In this document: in pieces, positions 54,562 to 63,698 of the stretch
How positions within the stretch are numbered: the stretch's first letter is position 1
How the letters are laid out: the number at the start of each line of letters is the position of its first letter
From: JAEUMG01 sp046349315
GTDB taxonomy: Bacteria > Pseudomonadota > Alphaproteobacteria > Rhizobiales > Aestuariivirgaceae
DNA length: 64,000 bases
NCBI GenBank assembly: GCA_046349315.1
Contig: JAXMCQ010000002.1
Span: 186,001 to 250,000 of the forward strand
Direction: 5' to 3'
Notes under the pieces: model-generated
The model's database searches: none
The model's input: the letters and a program-made list of their open reading frames with translations, nothing else
What the model was told of the DNA's origin: nothing
Translations under genes and position numbers: made by a program

Positions 54562-54828
54562 CTATCCGTATCGCAGCTTTGCCTTGGCGCGGGCTTTGTT
54601 TGCCTCGATCACGCGATCGCGCGGCGGCTGGACCGTGTGGAGCGAAGCTAGAAGGTGGCGGGCGCTCGCAGTGACTTCATCGACAGCGCGGTTGAAAGCC
54701 GCCTCATTGGCTTTCGAGGGATGCGTGAAGCCGGAGATCTTTCGCACGAACTGCAGGGCTGAAGCGCGAATCTCGTCCTCGCTCGCCGGCGGCTCGAAGT
54801 TGAACAAAGTCTTGATGTTGCGGCACAT
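54562..54828 (-). CDS. DUF2277 family protein
   Basis: 88 residues from ATG 54828. The start MCRNIKTLFNFEPPASEDEI is the hallmark of DUF2277, followed by RASALQFVRKISGFTHPSKA and NEAAFNRAVDEVTASARHLL. It is a small helical cytoplasmic protein of unknown function that is widely spread. Upstream in-frame ATG would add three residues only. Confidence 0.9.
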   Translation of the reverse strand: MCRNIKTLFNFEPPASEDEIRASALQFVRKISGFTHPSKANEAAFNRAVDEVTASARHLLASLHTVQPPRDRVIEANKARAKAKLRYG

Positions 54829-54942
54829 CAGGGTCACCCTCGCATGCTCGCTGCTGATATAGAGGAAGCGTCTTCAGCCATGCAAATGAGGCTAATCATT
54901 GCTTTGGCACGGCCGAATTGCACGATGCCGGCAAGCCCTGAG

Positions 54943-56493
54943 CTAGCGCGGCGTGATCTCGAAATCCGTTGCCGGCACGCGGCTGGTGCAACTCGTGTCG
55001 ACGGCGTTGAAGACCTCGAAGAAGTCTCGAACGATTTCGTGCGCGCAGGCATTGGCCGCGGGTGAGGGACTTGCGAATGCGACATGCGCAACACTGGGAA
55101 TCTCGACGACCGTTGAATTAGCGAGCGTCTTTGCGACCAAAGGACCGAAGGATGCTGCCGTCTGTGCATCATACTGCGCCGAGATCACCAGGGTCGGAAT
55201 TTTGCTTGCTGTAATTTCGCGAACGGAGCTTCCAACCGGCGGCACTTTCCATTCATCGCAGTTGGAACGCAGGAATTGGAGATTCGGCGCATCCTTCCAG
55301 ATCGACGGGGGAAACTTCGGAAAGGCCCGCGCCCCGGCTTCCTCGACGCTCTGTTGGCTCTCATAGGGGATCCATTCGCCGCATGAGACGCTCTCGAAGA
55401 GTCCATTGCTGACGACGCCGATGGCCGCAGGATTGACGCGCGGCGCGGCCCAGGTGGTGGCAAGCCGCGTTGCATCGCCGTGATCGAGGGCATCGATGAT
55501 GGCCGGAACCTCCGCCGCAATATGGGTCCCCGGCGACACCGCCCATTCCACAAGCATGCCTCCGCTGATCTTCACTTTTACCGACTCATCGACGCCAGGC
55601 ACGCTTACTTTCACTGTTTGCGGGCTTTCCTCATAGCGCTTGACGAGGCGCAGGAACGTCGCAGCGATATCGCCATAGCGCTCGCGACACTTCTGTTGCG
55701 CGCTGCAGGCACGGAAAACCGCATTGATCCCCTCGCCGGCGCTTGTCCACGTCGAAACCCCACCGGCGAGAGGCGGCGGAAAGATCCCGTCAATGCCGAC
55801 CGAGCGGATGCCTTCGGGATAGAGGCGCATATAGGTGAGGGCGTGGTCCGTCCCGTAGGAAATCCCATAGACATTCCACTGCCAGATACCGAGCGCGAGC
55901 CTCAGATCCTCAAGATCGGCGGAACTTTCGATCGTGTTGAAGGCGCCCAGCTCCACGCCCAGTTTCTCCTGGCGGAGCCGGCACTGGGCGATCGCTTGCG
56001 CATAGGCCGTTCCGGCCTCCGCCGCATCGAACGGCATGTCGAGCACCGCTGCGGGAACTCGATCGGCCTCAGGACATACGAGGCTCGGTTGCGCCGAATA
56101 GGTTCCGCGCTGCGACATGAAAATCACGTCGCGATCGCGATTGAGGTTCCCGGCAAGCGCCATGGGAATCTCGGTGATGGCGTCGTCACCCGGGCCGCCG
56201 GCGAGCCAGACGATCGGATCGGGTTTTGGGTTTGCCGTTGCCGCTGGAATGATCGCCACAGAGAGGGTGATCGTGCGGCCGTTCGGCTGCCTTCGATTCT
56301 CCGGCACGGTCAATCGTCCGCAACGCGCCGTTTTGAGCTCCTTGATCGGAGCGGGAGTTTTCGGGCATGCGGCAGTCTCGAATTTGTATTCGGGAGTGGC
56401 GACTGCCGCCGGCGCACCGATGAACATCATAGCGAGGACAATCGCCAAGATGCCTTGAGCGGTGCGACACGAATTGGCAGAAAAGCTAATCAT
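54943..56493 (-). CDS. Exported alpha/beta hydrolase with TAP-like C-terminal domain
   Basis: 516 residues. Signal peptide (about 1-32, ending AAVA). The hydrolase fold shows PDPIVWLAGGPGDDAITEIP, the nucleophile elbow NVYGISYGTDHALTYMR and, near the C-terminus, LVISAQYDAQTAASFGPLVA and PSVAHVAFAS, supplying Asp and His. The order matches the tripeptidyl aminopeptidase-like (TAP/SlpD) family, which cleaves peptides or esters outside the cytoplasm. Several cysteines (CGEWIPYES, SNCDEW) may form disulfides. It lies alone. Confidence 0.87.
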   Translation of the reverse strand: MISFSANSCRTAQGILAIVLAMMFIGAPAAVATPEYKFETAACPKTPAPIKELKTARCGRLTVPENRRQPNGRTITLSVAIIPAATANPKPDPIVWLAGGPGDDAITEIPMALAGNLNRDRDVIFMSQRGTYSAQPSLVCPEADRVPAAVLDMPFDAAEAGTAYAQAIAQCRLRQEKLGVELGAFNTIESSADLEDLRLALGIWQWNVYGISYGTDHALTYMRLYPEGIRSVGIDGIFPPPLAGGVSTWTSAGEGINAVFRACSAQQKCRERYGDIAATFLRLVKRYEESPQTVKVSVPGVDESVKVKISGGMLVEWAVSPGTHIAAEVPAIIDALDHGDATRLATTWAAPRVNPAAIGVVSNGLFESVSCGEWIPYESQQSVEEAGARAFPKFPPSIWKDAPNLQFLRSNCDEWKVPPVGSSVREITASKIPTLVISAQYDAQTAASFGPLVAKTLANSTVVEIPSVAHVAFASPSPAANACAHEIVRDFFEVFNAVDTSCTSRVPATDFEITPR

Positions 56494-56635
56494 TACGGAT
56501 AATTCTTCGATTACAGTAGTTCTGGGCTATCTCTATTTGTCTTGAAGCAACGTCTCGTCAACCAGAGTGTAGTCGAAGGCGGAAGGCCATTCCATTCGCT
56601 TCCGGCTGGTTAGAGGCAGGTGCTTGGTGTCGACG

Positions 56636-58750
56636 TTATCGTGAAGAGCGCGATTTGTTCCGCAATGGCTGGGGATAATTGAGGTCATCGCGTTCGCTGA
56701 GGGGAAGTTCGCCATTCTGCCGGGCGAGCCTGCGCGTGATAGCCTGTGTAAATCTGCCCGTATCCATGTCCAGAGCGCGCCGGTAGTCGCGCGCCGCACC
56801 TCTCCGGTCATTCAGCGCGCGCTTGGTGTCGCCGCGATGAACCAGACTCTCCACCACACGGTACTTTAGGGTGATGGCTTCGGAGTAGTCGCTGATCGCA
56901 TCGGCATAGTTGACGCTGTCTTCATTCGCCAGGCCGCGATCAAAATAGGCGGCGCCGAAGGAATCGTTCATGACGAGGGCGCGGGTGAGATCCGCTATGG
57001 CCCCTTCGGCATCGTATTGGTACAGCCGGACATTGGCACGGCAGCGATAGGCGGCCGGATCTTGGGGAATCAGATCGATCATCGCCTCGCAGTCGAGGAG
57101 TGCGCCGACATCGTTTCCCGTGAAAAGCTGTATCCAGGCGCGTCCCTCAATTCCCCAGGGATCGGCCGGGTTCAGATCGATGGCCTTTTGATAGCTGGCG
57201 AGTGCCGCACTGGTGTCGCCAGCGTTTTCTTCAATCCATCCGAGACTGACCCGATAACTGCTCCAATTCGGATCGAGCGCGATCGCCTTGCCGATTGTGC
57301 TTCGGGCCTCGTCAATACGATCAAGTTCCAGCAGGGCGTTCGCGCGTTCGGCATAGGCGTCGGCAAACTGCGCGTCCTGCTGGACCGCTCGAGCGTAATC
57401 TTCGGCAGCTCGTTTCGGATCCGACTTGCCGCGATAAGCAAAGCCCCGCCGAAAATAGGCCAGCGCGGTATCGCCGGCCGCTCCCATCTTAAGCGCGGCG
57501 TTGCAGTCCGCGATCGCAAGCTCCCATTGCTTCGTGAGATTATAGGCCCTTGCGCGGTTCAAATATGCGCCGGCGAAAGTTGGATCGAGCATTATGGCTT
57601 GTGACAGGTCAGCAATTGCTTCTTCGAAATGGCTCATCTGAAGAGAGACGAGAGCCCTTCTGTTGCGCAGATTTTCGTTCTGGGGATATTTGCGAAGGAG
57701 CTGCGTGAAATCCTCATAGGCAGCGCGATAGGATCCACGCTCGAAATTGGCAATGGCGCGGTGGTAGCGTGCCAGGACATGATCCGGATCGCGAGCCAAG
57801 ACACTCTCGTAAAGCGCAATTGCGCCTGGATAATCGCTCTTCGTCGATAACAGCTGGCCGCGCAGAACGGTAATTCGCGCAATATCATTGGGCAGTCGGT
57901 CCGCCCGTTTGATATCATCCTCCGCGAGTTTCAGCTGGCCGGTCTCGATATAGATCTGCGCGCGCTCGATATAGAGATCTGCCGCCTCGCCGATGGCGAG
58001 CGCGGCCGTAATATCCTCCAATGCTCCCGGAAGGCCTTGATCACTCCTCATAAATCCGCGATTTTTGAGGAACAGCGCATTGCGCGGTTCAAGCTTGAGC
58101 GCAGCGCTGTAATCGCTCTCAGCGCCCCGCCAGTCCTTCAGGCCCTCACGGACAACGCCACGCTCATTGAGCCATGCAGCGTTCGAAGGCTCGGCTTTGA
58201 GCGCATTGTCATAATCGGCGAGCGCGGCCTGCAGCGACCCGGCAGTGTAGTAGGCCCACCCTCGGCTGCCGAAAAGTTCGGGCCTGTCGCGATGGTGTGC
58301 AATGATCTTGGAGATGGTTGAGATCGCCTCGTCCGCGCGCCCGTCGGCAACCAGCGAATTGGCAAGGTCAGCCACATAGAGCGTTTCGTCGTGGCTCAGC
58401 GCGATTGCCTTTTGGAGATCGCTGACGGCTTTGCCATAGTCGCCTACGAAATATTGGGCGGTACCGCGCTGCCACCAGTCCCTGGCCAAGGCCTTTCCGG
58501 TGCCGATGATCGCGTCCATATCGGCAATCGCTGGCCGGTATTTTCCAAGCTCGCTATAGGCTGCCGCGCGGTATCGCCGGGCCACGATGCGCATGTCGAG
58601 CGTCGATGACTTGTCTTCGATGATCGCTGTGCAGGCGCGGATTGCCTTTTGACCCGACCCGGTAAGGCAAGTCAGCGAAGCGGCCGCGGGAGCTGCACTG
58701 CCGGCGAGAAAGGTCAGAAACAGAAAGAGGGTCACTAAACTTCGCACCAC
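56636..58750 (-). CDS. Exported tetratricopeptide repeat protein
   Basis: About 704 residues from a GTG at 58750, chosen because it gives a signal peptide (SLVTLFLFLTFLAGSAAPAA) directly; the frame is open to 58915. Almost all of the protein is TPR, roughly 15-18 repeats, for example RGWAYYTAGSLQAALADYDN, NERGVVREGLKDWRGAESDY and AYLNRARAYNLTKQWELAIA. It should be a periplasmic scaffold. No enzymatic domain is seen. The start is uncertain by some tens of residues. Confidence 0.82.
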   Translation of the reverse strand: MVRSLVTLFLFLTFLAGSAAPAAASLTCLTGSGQKAIRACTAIIEDKSSTLDMRIVARRYRAAAYSELGKYRPAIADMDAIIGTGKALARDWWQRGTAQYFVGDYGKAVSDLQKAIALSHDETLYVADLANSLVADGRADEAISTISKIIAHHRDRPELFGSRGWAYYTAGSLQAALADYDNALKAEPSNAAWLNERGVVREGLKDWRGAESDYSAALKLEPRNALFLKNRGFMRSDQGLPGALEDITAALAIGEAADLYIERAQIYIETGQLKLAEDDIKRADRLPNDIARITVLRGQLLSTKSDYPGAIALYESVLARDPDHVLARYHRAIANFERGSYRAAYEDFTQLLRKYPQNENLRNRRALVSLQMSHFEEAIADLSQAIMLDPTFAGAYLNRARAYNLTKQWELAIADCNAALKMGAAGDTALAYFRRGFAYRGKSDPKRAAEDYARAVQQDAQFADAYAERANALLELDRIDEARSTIGKAIALDPNWSSYRVSLGWIEENAGDTSAALASYQKAIDLNPADPWGIEGRAWIQLFTGNDVGALLDCEAMIDLIPQDPAAYRCRANVRLYQYDAEGAIADLTRALVMNDSFGAAYFDRGLANEDSVNYADAISDYSEAITLKYRVVESLVHRGDTKRALNDRRGAARDYRRALDMDTGRFTQAITRRLARQNGELPLSERDDLNYPQPLRNKSRSSR

Positions 58751-59008
58751 GATATTTTGCCGTGAAAGCGACGTTGCGGCAAGCGACTTATACGTTGTAT
58801 CCGTTCGGACCGGAACGCCTGTGCTTTGCCAGCTCTGCTTCCGAGTCCCGGCGAATGTGCAAGAATTCGTGATCGCGAGAAATCCGTAGGCTGATCTTGC
58901 TGGTATTGTACGCACTTAGCCCGTGAAGTGGGCGCGCGCGTAGGCTCTTGTATCATCGCCAGGAGCGGACCATATCGGGAAACGAAAAAAGAGAAAAAGG
59001 AGAGCTGA

Positions 59009-59455
59009 ATGCAAGAGTACAAGAAGACGGCGGAAGCGGTTGCAGCCCTCACTCCCGAACAATATTATGTGACGCAGCAGGCCGGCACGGAGCGTCCTGG
59101 CACTGGCGCGCTGCTCCACAACAAGCAAACCGGAATTTACGTCGATATCGTCTCGGGCGAGCCGCTCTTCGCCTCTTCCGACAAATATGAATCGCATTGT
59201 GGCTGGCCGAGTTTTACCAAGCCGATCGAAAGCGCCAACGTCAAGGAACTGACCGATACGACCCATGGCATGGTCAGGACCGAGGTGCGTTCCAAGTTTG
59301 GCGACAGCCATCTGGGGCATGTCTTTAACGACGGTCCGCGGGACCGCGGCGGCTTGCGCTATTGCATCAATTCGGCTTCGCTCCGTTTCATCCCGCGCGA
59401 CCGCATGGAAGCGGAGGGTTACGGAGCCTATCTCGATCAAGTGGAGGACATCTGA
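59009..59455 (+). CDS. msrB: Peptide methionine sulfoxide reductase MsrB
   Basis: 148 residues. MsrB reduces the R-epimer of methionine sulfoxide. Seen: the KYESHCGWPSFTKPI segment, RTEVRSKFGDSHLGHVFNDG and the catalytic RYCINSASLRFIP. The CxxC pairs that bind zinc in many MsrB are absent (IVSGEPLFASSDK at that place), so it is a zinc-free form. An RBS (GGAG) precedes ATG 59009. The stop overlaps the msrA start by one base (TGATG). Confidence 0.95.
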   Translation: MQEYKKTAEAVAALTPEQYYVTQQAGTERPGTGALLHNKQTGIYVDIVSGEPLFASSDKYESHCGWPSFTKPIESANVKELTDTTHGMVRTEVRSKFGDSHLGHVFNDGPRDRGGLRYCINSASLRFIPRDRMEAEGYGAYLDQVEDI

Positions 59456-59976
59456 TGGCGCGTGAAACCGCAATTTTGGCTGGCGGCTGCTTCTGGGGCA
59501 TGCAGGATCTGATACGGCGCTATGATGGCGTCATCGCTACACGTGTCGGCTATTCGGGCGGTGATGTGCCGAATGCGACCTATCGCAATCACGGCACTCA
59601 TGCCGAAGCGATCGAGATCATCTTCGATCCCGACAAGATCAGCTACCGCCGATTGCTCGAATTCTTCTTCCAGATACACGACCCGACGACGCTGAACCGC
59701 CAGGGCAATGACCGTGGCTTAAGCTATCGCTCGGCGATCTACTACACGACGCCGGAACAGAAGCGCATTGCCGAAGACACGATCGCCGATGTCAATGCCT
59801 CGGGGTTGTGGCCGGGCAAGGTGGTGACAGAGGTGGCCCCCGCAGGACCGTTCTGGCAGGCAGAGCCTGAGCACCAGGATTATCTCGAGCGCTATCCCCA
59901 GGGCTATACGTGCCACTTCATCCGGCCGGACTGGAAACTGCCGAGGCGGGAAGCGCAGGCCGAACGCGCTGCATAA
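59455..59976 (+). CDS. msrA: Peptide methionine sulfoxide reductase MsrA, cytoplasmic
   Basis: 173 residues from ATG 59455, which overlaps the msrB stop; upstream frame is inside msrB. Catalytic LAGGCFWGMQDLI has Cys12. RVGYSGGDVPNATYRNHGTH and YHQDY-like EHQDYLERYP follow. No signal peptide, so cytoplasmic, unlike the exported paralogue at 9.7 kb. It reduces the S-epimer and works with MsrB from the same message. Confidence 0.94.
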   Translation: MARETAILAGGCFWGMQDLIRRYDGVIATRVGYSGGDVPNATYRNHGTHAEAIEIIFDPDKISYRRLLEFFFQIHDPTTLNRQGNDRGLSYRSAIYYTTPEQKRIAEDTIADVNASGLWPGKVVTEVAPAGPFWQAEPEHQDYLERYPQGYTCHFIRPDWKLPRREAQAERAA

Positions 59977-60143
59977 CGGATAGGGCGCTCGTCGCAGTGG
60001 CTGACGGGGCTGGCTGCTGGCAGCCGTGACCCATGTCTCCATTGCGGAGCGCCTATCCTCAACTGTCCGGCCATATCTATTGGAACTCGCTCGCGCCGCG
60101 TCATAGGATCAGCGGACCATCGAGCAGGAATCCAAGAAACCCC

Positions 60144-62111
60144 GTGACCAATCGCACCGAATTCGTCGACCGGCCACTCCGATTGCGGTCGAAGAAACTG
60201 CGCTGCCGCGTCTACCTGCCGGCGCACCAGCCAGGCCTCGCCGATGGCGGCATGCCGGGCGAACGCTATATCGACTACCACCGCCAGCGTGCACGAGCCG
60301 GGCTTGGCATGCAGATCACGGGTGCGACGCCAGTACTCGCCTCTGAAGTCTGGGCGAACGGCCTGACGCTCATGAATGTCGATGACCGCATCATCCCGGG
60401 CTACCAGCGCTTGGCCGATGCCGTGCATGAAGAAGGCGGCCTCATGCTGGCGCAGCTTGCCCATGTCGGCGCCATGGAGACGGCCGGAGACCACATCGTC
60501 AGTGCGTCCTGGATTACCTCCGAACTGACGCAGCGCACCTCGCGCATGGCGACGCTTGATGAACTGGCCGAGATCGTCGAGCTTTATCGCGTGTGTGCGG
60601 CGCGCTGCCGGGCCGGAGGGCTCGACGGCGTCGAGGTGAGCATGGCGCATGGCATGTTGCTCGCAAGTTTCATCTCGCCCGCCATGAATGCGCGCGTGGA
60701 CGGGCTCGGCGGTGATGTCGAAGGCCGCACGCGCTTTCCACGCCAGGTCCTGCGCGCGGTGCGCGAGGCTTGCGGCGAGGACATGATCATCGGTGTGCGC
60801 ATGCCCGGCGATGAATTGATCCCCGATGGCATTGGGCCCGAAGACGCCGGGGCAATCGCGCGCATAATTGCCGCAACTGGCGATGCCGATTATTTAAGCA
60901 TCACGGCGGGCAACAATGTGCAGAAGCTTGCGCGCGTCGATCACTGGCCGCCGACGCCCGCACCTTTCGGCGCATTCCGGCATTTGTCGCGCGCTGTGAA
61001 AGCGGCGGTCGACCTTCCGGTCGCGACAGTCGGGCGCGTCACGACGATCGAGCTTGCGGAAGCAATCCTGCGCGACGGCGAAGCCGATCTCGTCGGCATG
61101 GTCCGCGCCAACATTGCCGATCCGCAGATCCTGCCGAAATCAAGGAAAGGCGACAGCAAGGAAGTGCGGCCCTGCGTCGGCGCCAATGTCTGCATCAACC
61201 GCTTGCTCGATCACAAGACATTGGGTTGCATGGTGAACCCGGAGATCGGGCGGAACCTTCAGCGCCTCGAAACGCCGGTCGGCAATGGCACATTGGCGGT
61301 CGTTGTCGGCGCCGGCCCCGCCGGCCTGGAGGCGGCACGACGGCTCGCCATTCGCGGCTTCGCGGTTGAGATTTTCGAGCGCGACGCGATGGCCGGCGGC
61401 CAGATGCGCAAATGGTCGGACACGCCGTCAAGGCGCGAATTCTTCCGGGCGCTGAAATGGTGGGATTCAGAGCTCGACCGGCTCGACATCACCCGTCATT
61501 TTGGCGAAGAGGCGCGCGCCGAGGGGCTCATCAGGGCGAAGCCCGGTCTCGTCATCGTCGCGACGGGTTCGACGCCGATGCAGTGCCATATTCCGGGCGC
61601 CGGCGGAGATCGGCAGGTCTCACCCTATGCAGCGCTCGATCTTCCCGGCGGCGACCACATTCTGGTTCGCGACGAAATGGGTCGCCTCGGCGCCATGCTG
61701 ATCGCTGAACAATTGAAGCAGCGCTGGAAGCGCGTGACTCTGGTGACGTCGCTGATGTTCCCGGGCGAAGGCGAGGGCATTACGACAAGCTACACGCTCT
61801 TGCGCGCGCTGGCCGAGGCTGGTGTCACGATCATCGATCGCGCCAAGCCGTCGCGGATCGAAGGCAGAAGCGTTCATCTCGACGGCGTGTTCGGCGAAGC
61901 CCGCGGCAGCGTCGATGGCGTCGATCTTGTAACCTCGCTCACCGGCTCGGTCAGTGACTCATCGCTCTTCGCGCCGCTCAGGAAGGCTGGCGTTCCGACC
62001 TATGTGATCGGCGATGCCAAATTGCCGCGCGAAGTGGCGGACGCGGTCGAGGACGCGGCGACGACGGTGTGGTCATTGGGCTCGGAGGCGCAAAGGTCGC
62101 GCGTCGCGTGA
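60144..62111 (+). CDS. Old-yellow-enzyme-type NADH:flavin oxidoreductase with FAD/NAD domain
   Basis: 655 residues from GTG 60144 (VTNRTEFVDRPLRL); the frame extends to 60033 but without family similarity. The N-terminal 370 residues are an FMN barrel (MNVDDRIIPGYQRLADAVHE, LAQLAHVGAMETAGDH, ARVDGLGGDVEGRTRFP). An Fe-S segment follows, then an FAD/NAD domain with LAVVVGAGPAGLEAARRLAI and VIVATGSTPM. It belongs with 2,4-dienoyl-CoA reductase, dimethylglycine/N-methylproline demethylase and histamine dehydrogenase. The cluster segment RPCVGANVCINRLLDHKTLG-C has three cysteines, not four. Substrate unknown. Confidence 0.88.
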   Translation: MTNRTEFVDRPLRLRSKKLRCRVYLPAHQPGLADGGMPGERYIDYHRQRARAGLGMQITGATPVLASEVWANGLTLMNVDDRIIPGYQRLADAVHEEGGLMLAQLAHVGAMETAGDHIVSASWITSELTQRTSRMATLDELAEIVELYRVCAARCRAGGLDGVEVSMAHGMLLASFISPAMNARVDGLGGDVEGRTRFPRQVLRAVREACGEDMIIGVRMPGDELIPDGIGPEDAGAIARIIAATGDADYLSITAGNNVQKLARVDHWPPTPAPFGAFRHLSRAVKAAVDLPVATVGRVTTIELAEAILRDGEADLVGMVRANIADPQILPKSRKGDSKEVRPCVGANVCINRLLDHKTLGCMVNPEIGRNLQRLETPVGNGTLAVVVGAGPAGLEAARRLAIRGFAVEIFERDAMAGGQMRKWSDTPSRREFFRALKWWDSELDRLDITRHFGEEARAEGLIRAKPGLVIVATGSTPMQCHIPGAGGDRQVSPYAALDLPGGDHILVRDEMGRLGAMLIAEQLKQRWKRVTLVTSLMFPGEGEGITTSYTLLRALAEAGVTIIDRAKPSRIEGRSVHLDGVFGEARGSVDGVDLVTSLTGSVSDSSLFAPLRKAGVPTYVIGDAKLPREVADAVEDAATTVWSLGSEAQRSRVA

Positions 62112-62159
62112 GGAACATCCCGAGGTCACGCTCGTTTCGCTCCAAACAGGAGCATGAGC

Positions 62160-62378
62160 ATGCACGCGTCAGATCCCAACTCAGCGGAGTTGCGCGCCGA
62201 CAAAGTCCTCGCACGGGCGAAGGTTCTGTTTCGCGATGAAAATCCCGGCCACGACTGGCCGATGGCGAGCGACCTTGCGCAGGACGACCAGCTCATGCGT
62301 GTCCAGGCCCGCTATCTCCAGCGCGCCGAGCAGGATCTCCTGAAAGCCGGCACGGTCGAGAGCATCGACCAGACTTAG
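62160..62378 (+). CDS. Small helical protein, unknown function
   Basis: 72 residues from ATG 62160, for which AGGAGC is at a normal distance; ATG 62154 touches that site. MHASDPNSAELRADKVLARA is followed by a helical, charged region (DDQLMRVQARYLQRAEQDLL). Cytoplasmic and without recognised domain. It lies 48 bases after the flavoprotein and overlaps the end of the convergent hydrolase by four bases. Confidence 0.6.
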   Translation: MHASDPNSAELRADKVLARAKVLFRDENPGHDWPMASDLAQDDQLMRVQARYLQRAEQDLLKAGTVESIDQT

Positions 62379-63451
62379 ATGTGTACAAGATTCGCGATGA
62401 TGATCTCGCGCCAGATGCGCATGGGCGTAACCCAGGAATCCATCTGATTGTAGTTTCCTGAATAGATCACGCAGGCGAGATCGGCTTCCGGCATCACCCA
62501 CAGGCGCTGCCCGCCATTGCCAAAACCCCCGGCCCAGGCGAGCGGCCGCCCGAAGGCGGGTGGCACGGCGTGGCCGAGAAACCAGAGATAGCCATAGTCT
62601 AGCCCGTCGCCAGTTGAGGCCGCCGGCGCGAGCGACTTCGCGATCCAGCTTTCGGAGACGATCCGCTGGCCCTGATAGATCCCTTTGCCGTTCACCATGC
62701 GCCCGATCTTGAGGAGATCGCGCGGCAGTAGCCGCAAACCCGAGGCCGCCGACGCGGTGCCATCGCGCCCGCGCGCCCATTCGAATTGCGAAATGCCGAG
62801 CGGGGCGAAGAGCGCTTCTTGCGCGAAATCAGGAAGCGCCTTGCCGGTCCCTCGCGCAATGATGCCGCCGATCAAGGCGACGGCACCGCCCGAATAGATC
62901 CATCGGGTGCCCGCTGCCGCCGCGATGGGCCGGTCGAGCGCAAAGCGATAGCGGTCAGCCGCATGTTCCATGGCGATTTCGCTATTGGCGGGATCGGAAT
63001 AGGGGCGCTGCTCATCCCATTCGAGGCCGAGCGTCATGCTGAGCGCCTGAGCGATGGTGAGTATCTTTCGCGCGGGATCGGCGGCGAGATCGCCATATTC
63101 GGGAAATTGCGCCAGCAGCGATGTCGAAGGATCGGGCACGTGGCCGCGGTCGAGCGCGATGCCGTACAGCAGGCCGACGATGCTTTTCGTTACCGAGCGA
63201 AGATCGTGGAGTTGGTTGCGGGTGAAGGTCACATGACCGAGTGGCCGGCCCCAGGCCTCGTCCGCGCCTTCATAATGACGCTCGAGCAGGATTTTGTTGC
63301 CGCGGCTGATCACGATGCCATGCAACCCGCGCAACAGGCCGGAACGGATTCCGGCGGCGAGCCGGGCACCAAGATCGGGTATGAAGCCCGCCGGTTCCGG
63401 CTTTGCTACAGTCCAGTCGGGCGACCGTCGACCCTTAGAATGTTTAGTCAC
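62375..63451 (-). CDS. Serine hydrolase, class C beta-lactamase fold
   Basis: 358 residues, no signal peptide. Ser86-x-x-Lys89 of LRSVTKSIVGLLYG is the nucleophile motif, and the tyrosine of RWIYSGGAVALIGG takes the Y-x-N place (Y-S-G here). AWAGGFGNGGQRLWVMPE supplies the third motif region. These enzymes include esterases, peptidases and lactamases; cytoplasmic location argues against a resistance role. It lies alone and is preceded on the same strand by a short gene six bases away. Confidence 0.87.
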   Translation of the reverse strand: MTKHSKGRRSPDWTVAKPEPAGFIPDLGARLAAGIRSGLLRGLHGIVISRGNKILLERHYEGADEAWGRPLGHVTFTRNQLHDLRSVTKSIVGLLYGIALDRGHVPDPSTSLLAQFPEYGDLAADPARKILTIAQALSMTLGLEWDEQRPYSDPANSEIAMEHAADRYRFALDRPIAAAAGTRWIYSGGAVALIGGIIARGTGKALPDFAQEALFAPLGISQFEWARGRDGTASAASGLRLLPRDLLKIGRMVNGKGIYQGQRIVSESWIAKSLAPAASTGDGLDYGYLWFLGHAVPPAFGRPLAWAGGFGNGGQRLWVMPEADLACVIYSGNYNQMDSWVTPMRIWREIIIANLVHI

Positions 63452-63456
63452 ACGCC

Positions 63457-63615
63457 TTACTCCAATGCATCCGTGAGCTTGCGCAATTCCGCAATGCCAT
63501 CTTCGATGTGGCCGATGGCACGTTCGCAGTCGTCTTTTTCACAGGCTGTCCGGGCATAGTCGAAATAGGCGCCAATGATACGTCTGATTTCGGCCACGAT
63601 CGCTACATTATCCAT
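63457..63615 (-). CDS. Small protein of unknown function upstream of the hydrolase
   Basis: 52 residues from ATG 63615, with a strong Shine-Dalgarno (AGGAGGAACTCAC before ATG). MDNVAIVAEIRRIIGAYFDY is followed by ARTACEKDDCERAIGHIEDG, a two-helix pattern with two cysteines. It ends five bases before the hydrolase start, so the two likely form an operon. Family unknown. Confidence 0.65.
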   Translation of the reverse strand: MDNVAIVAEIRRIIGAYFDYARTACEKDDCERAIGHIEDGIAELRKLTDALE

Positions 63616-63698
63616 GTGAGTTCCTCCTGATCCACTCCTGTTTGCAGTGGGAAACGTCTGCCGTCTATAGTCGCGCGCCCTGCAGCAGGAGGAGCCGC

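Noticed and set aside
53239..54651. 470-codon plus-strand frame opposite nhaA
   Set aside because: Shadow of the DsbA-NhaA fusion, whose active-site and transport motifs are intact.
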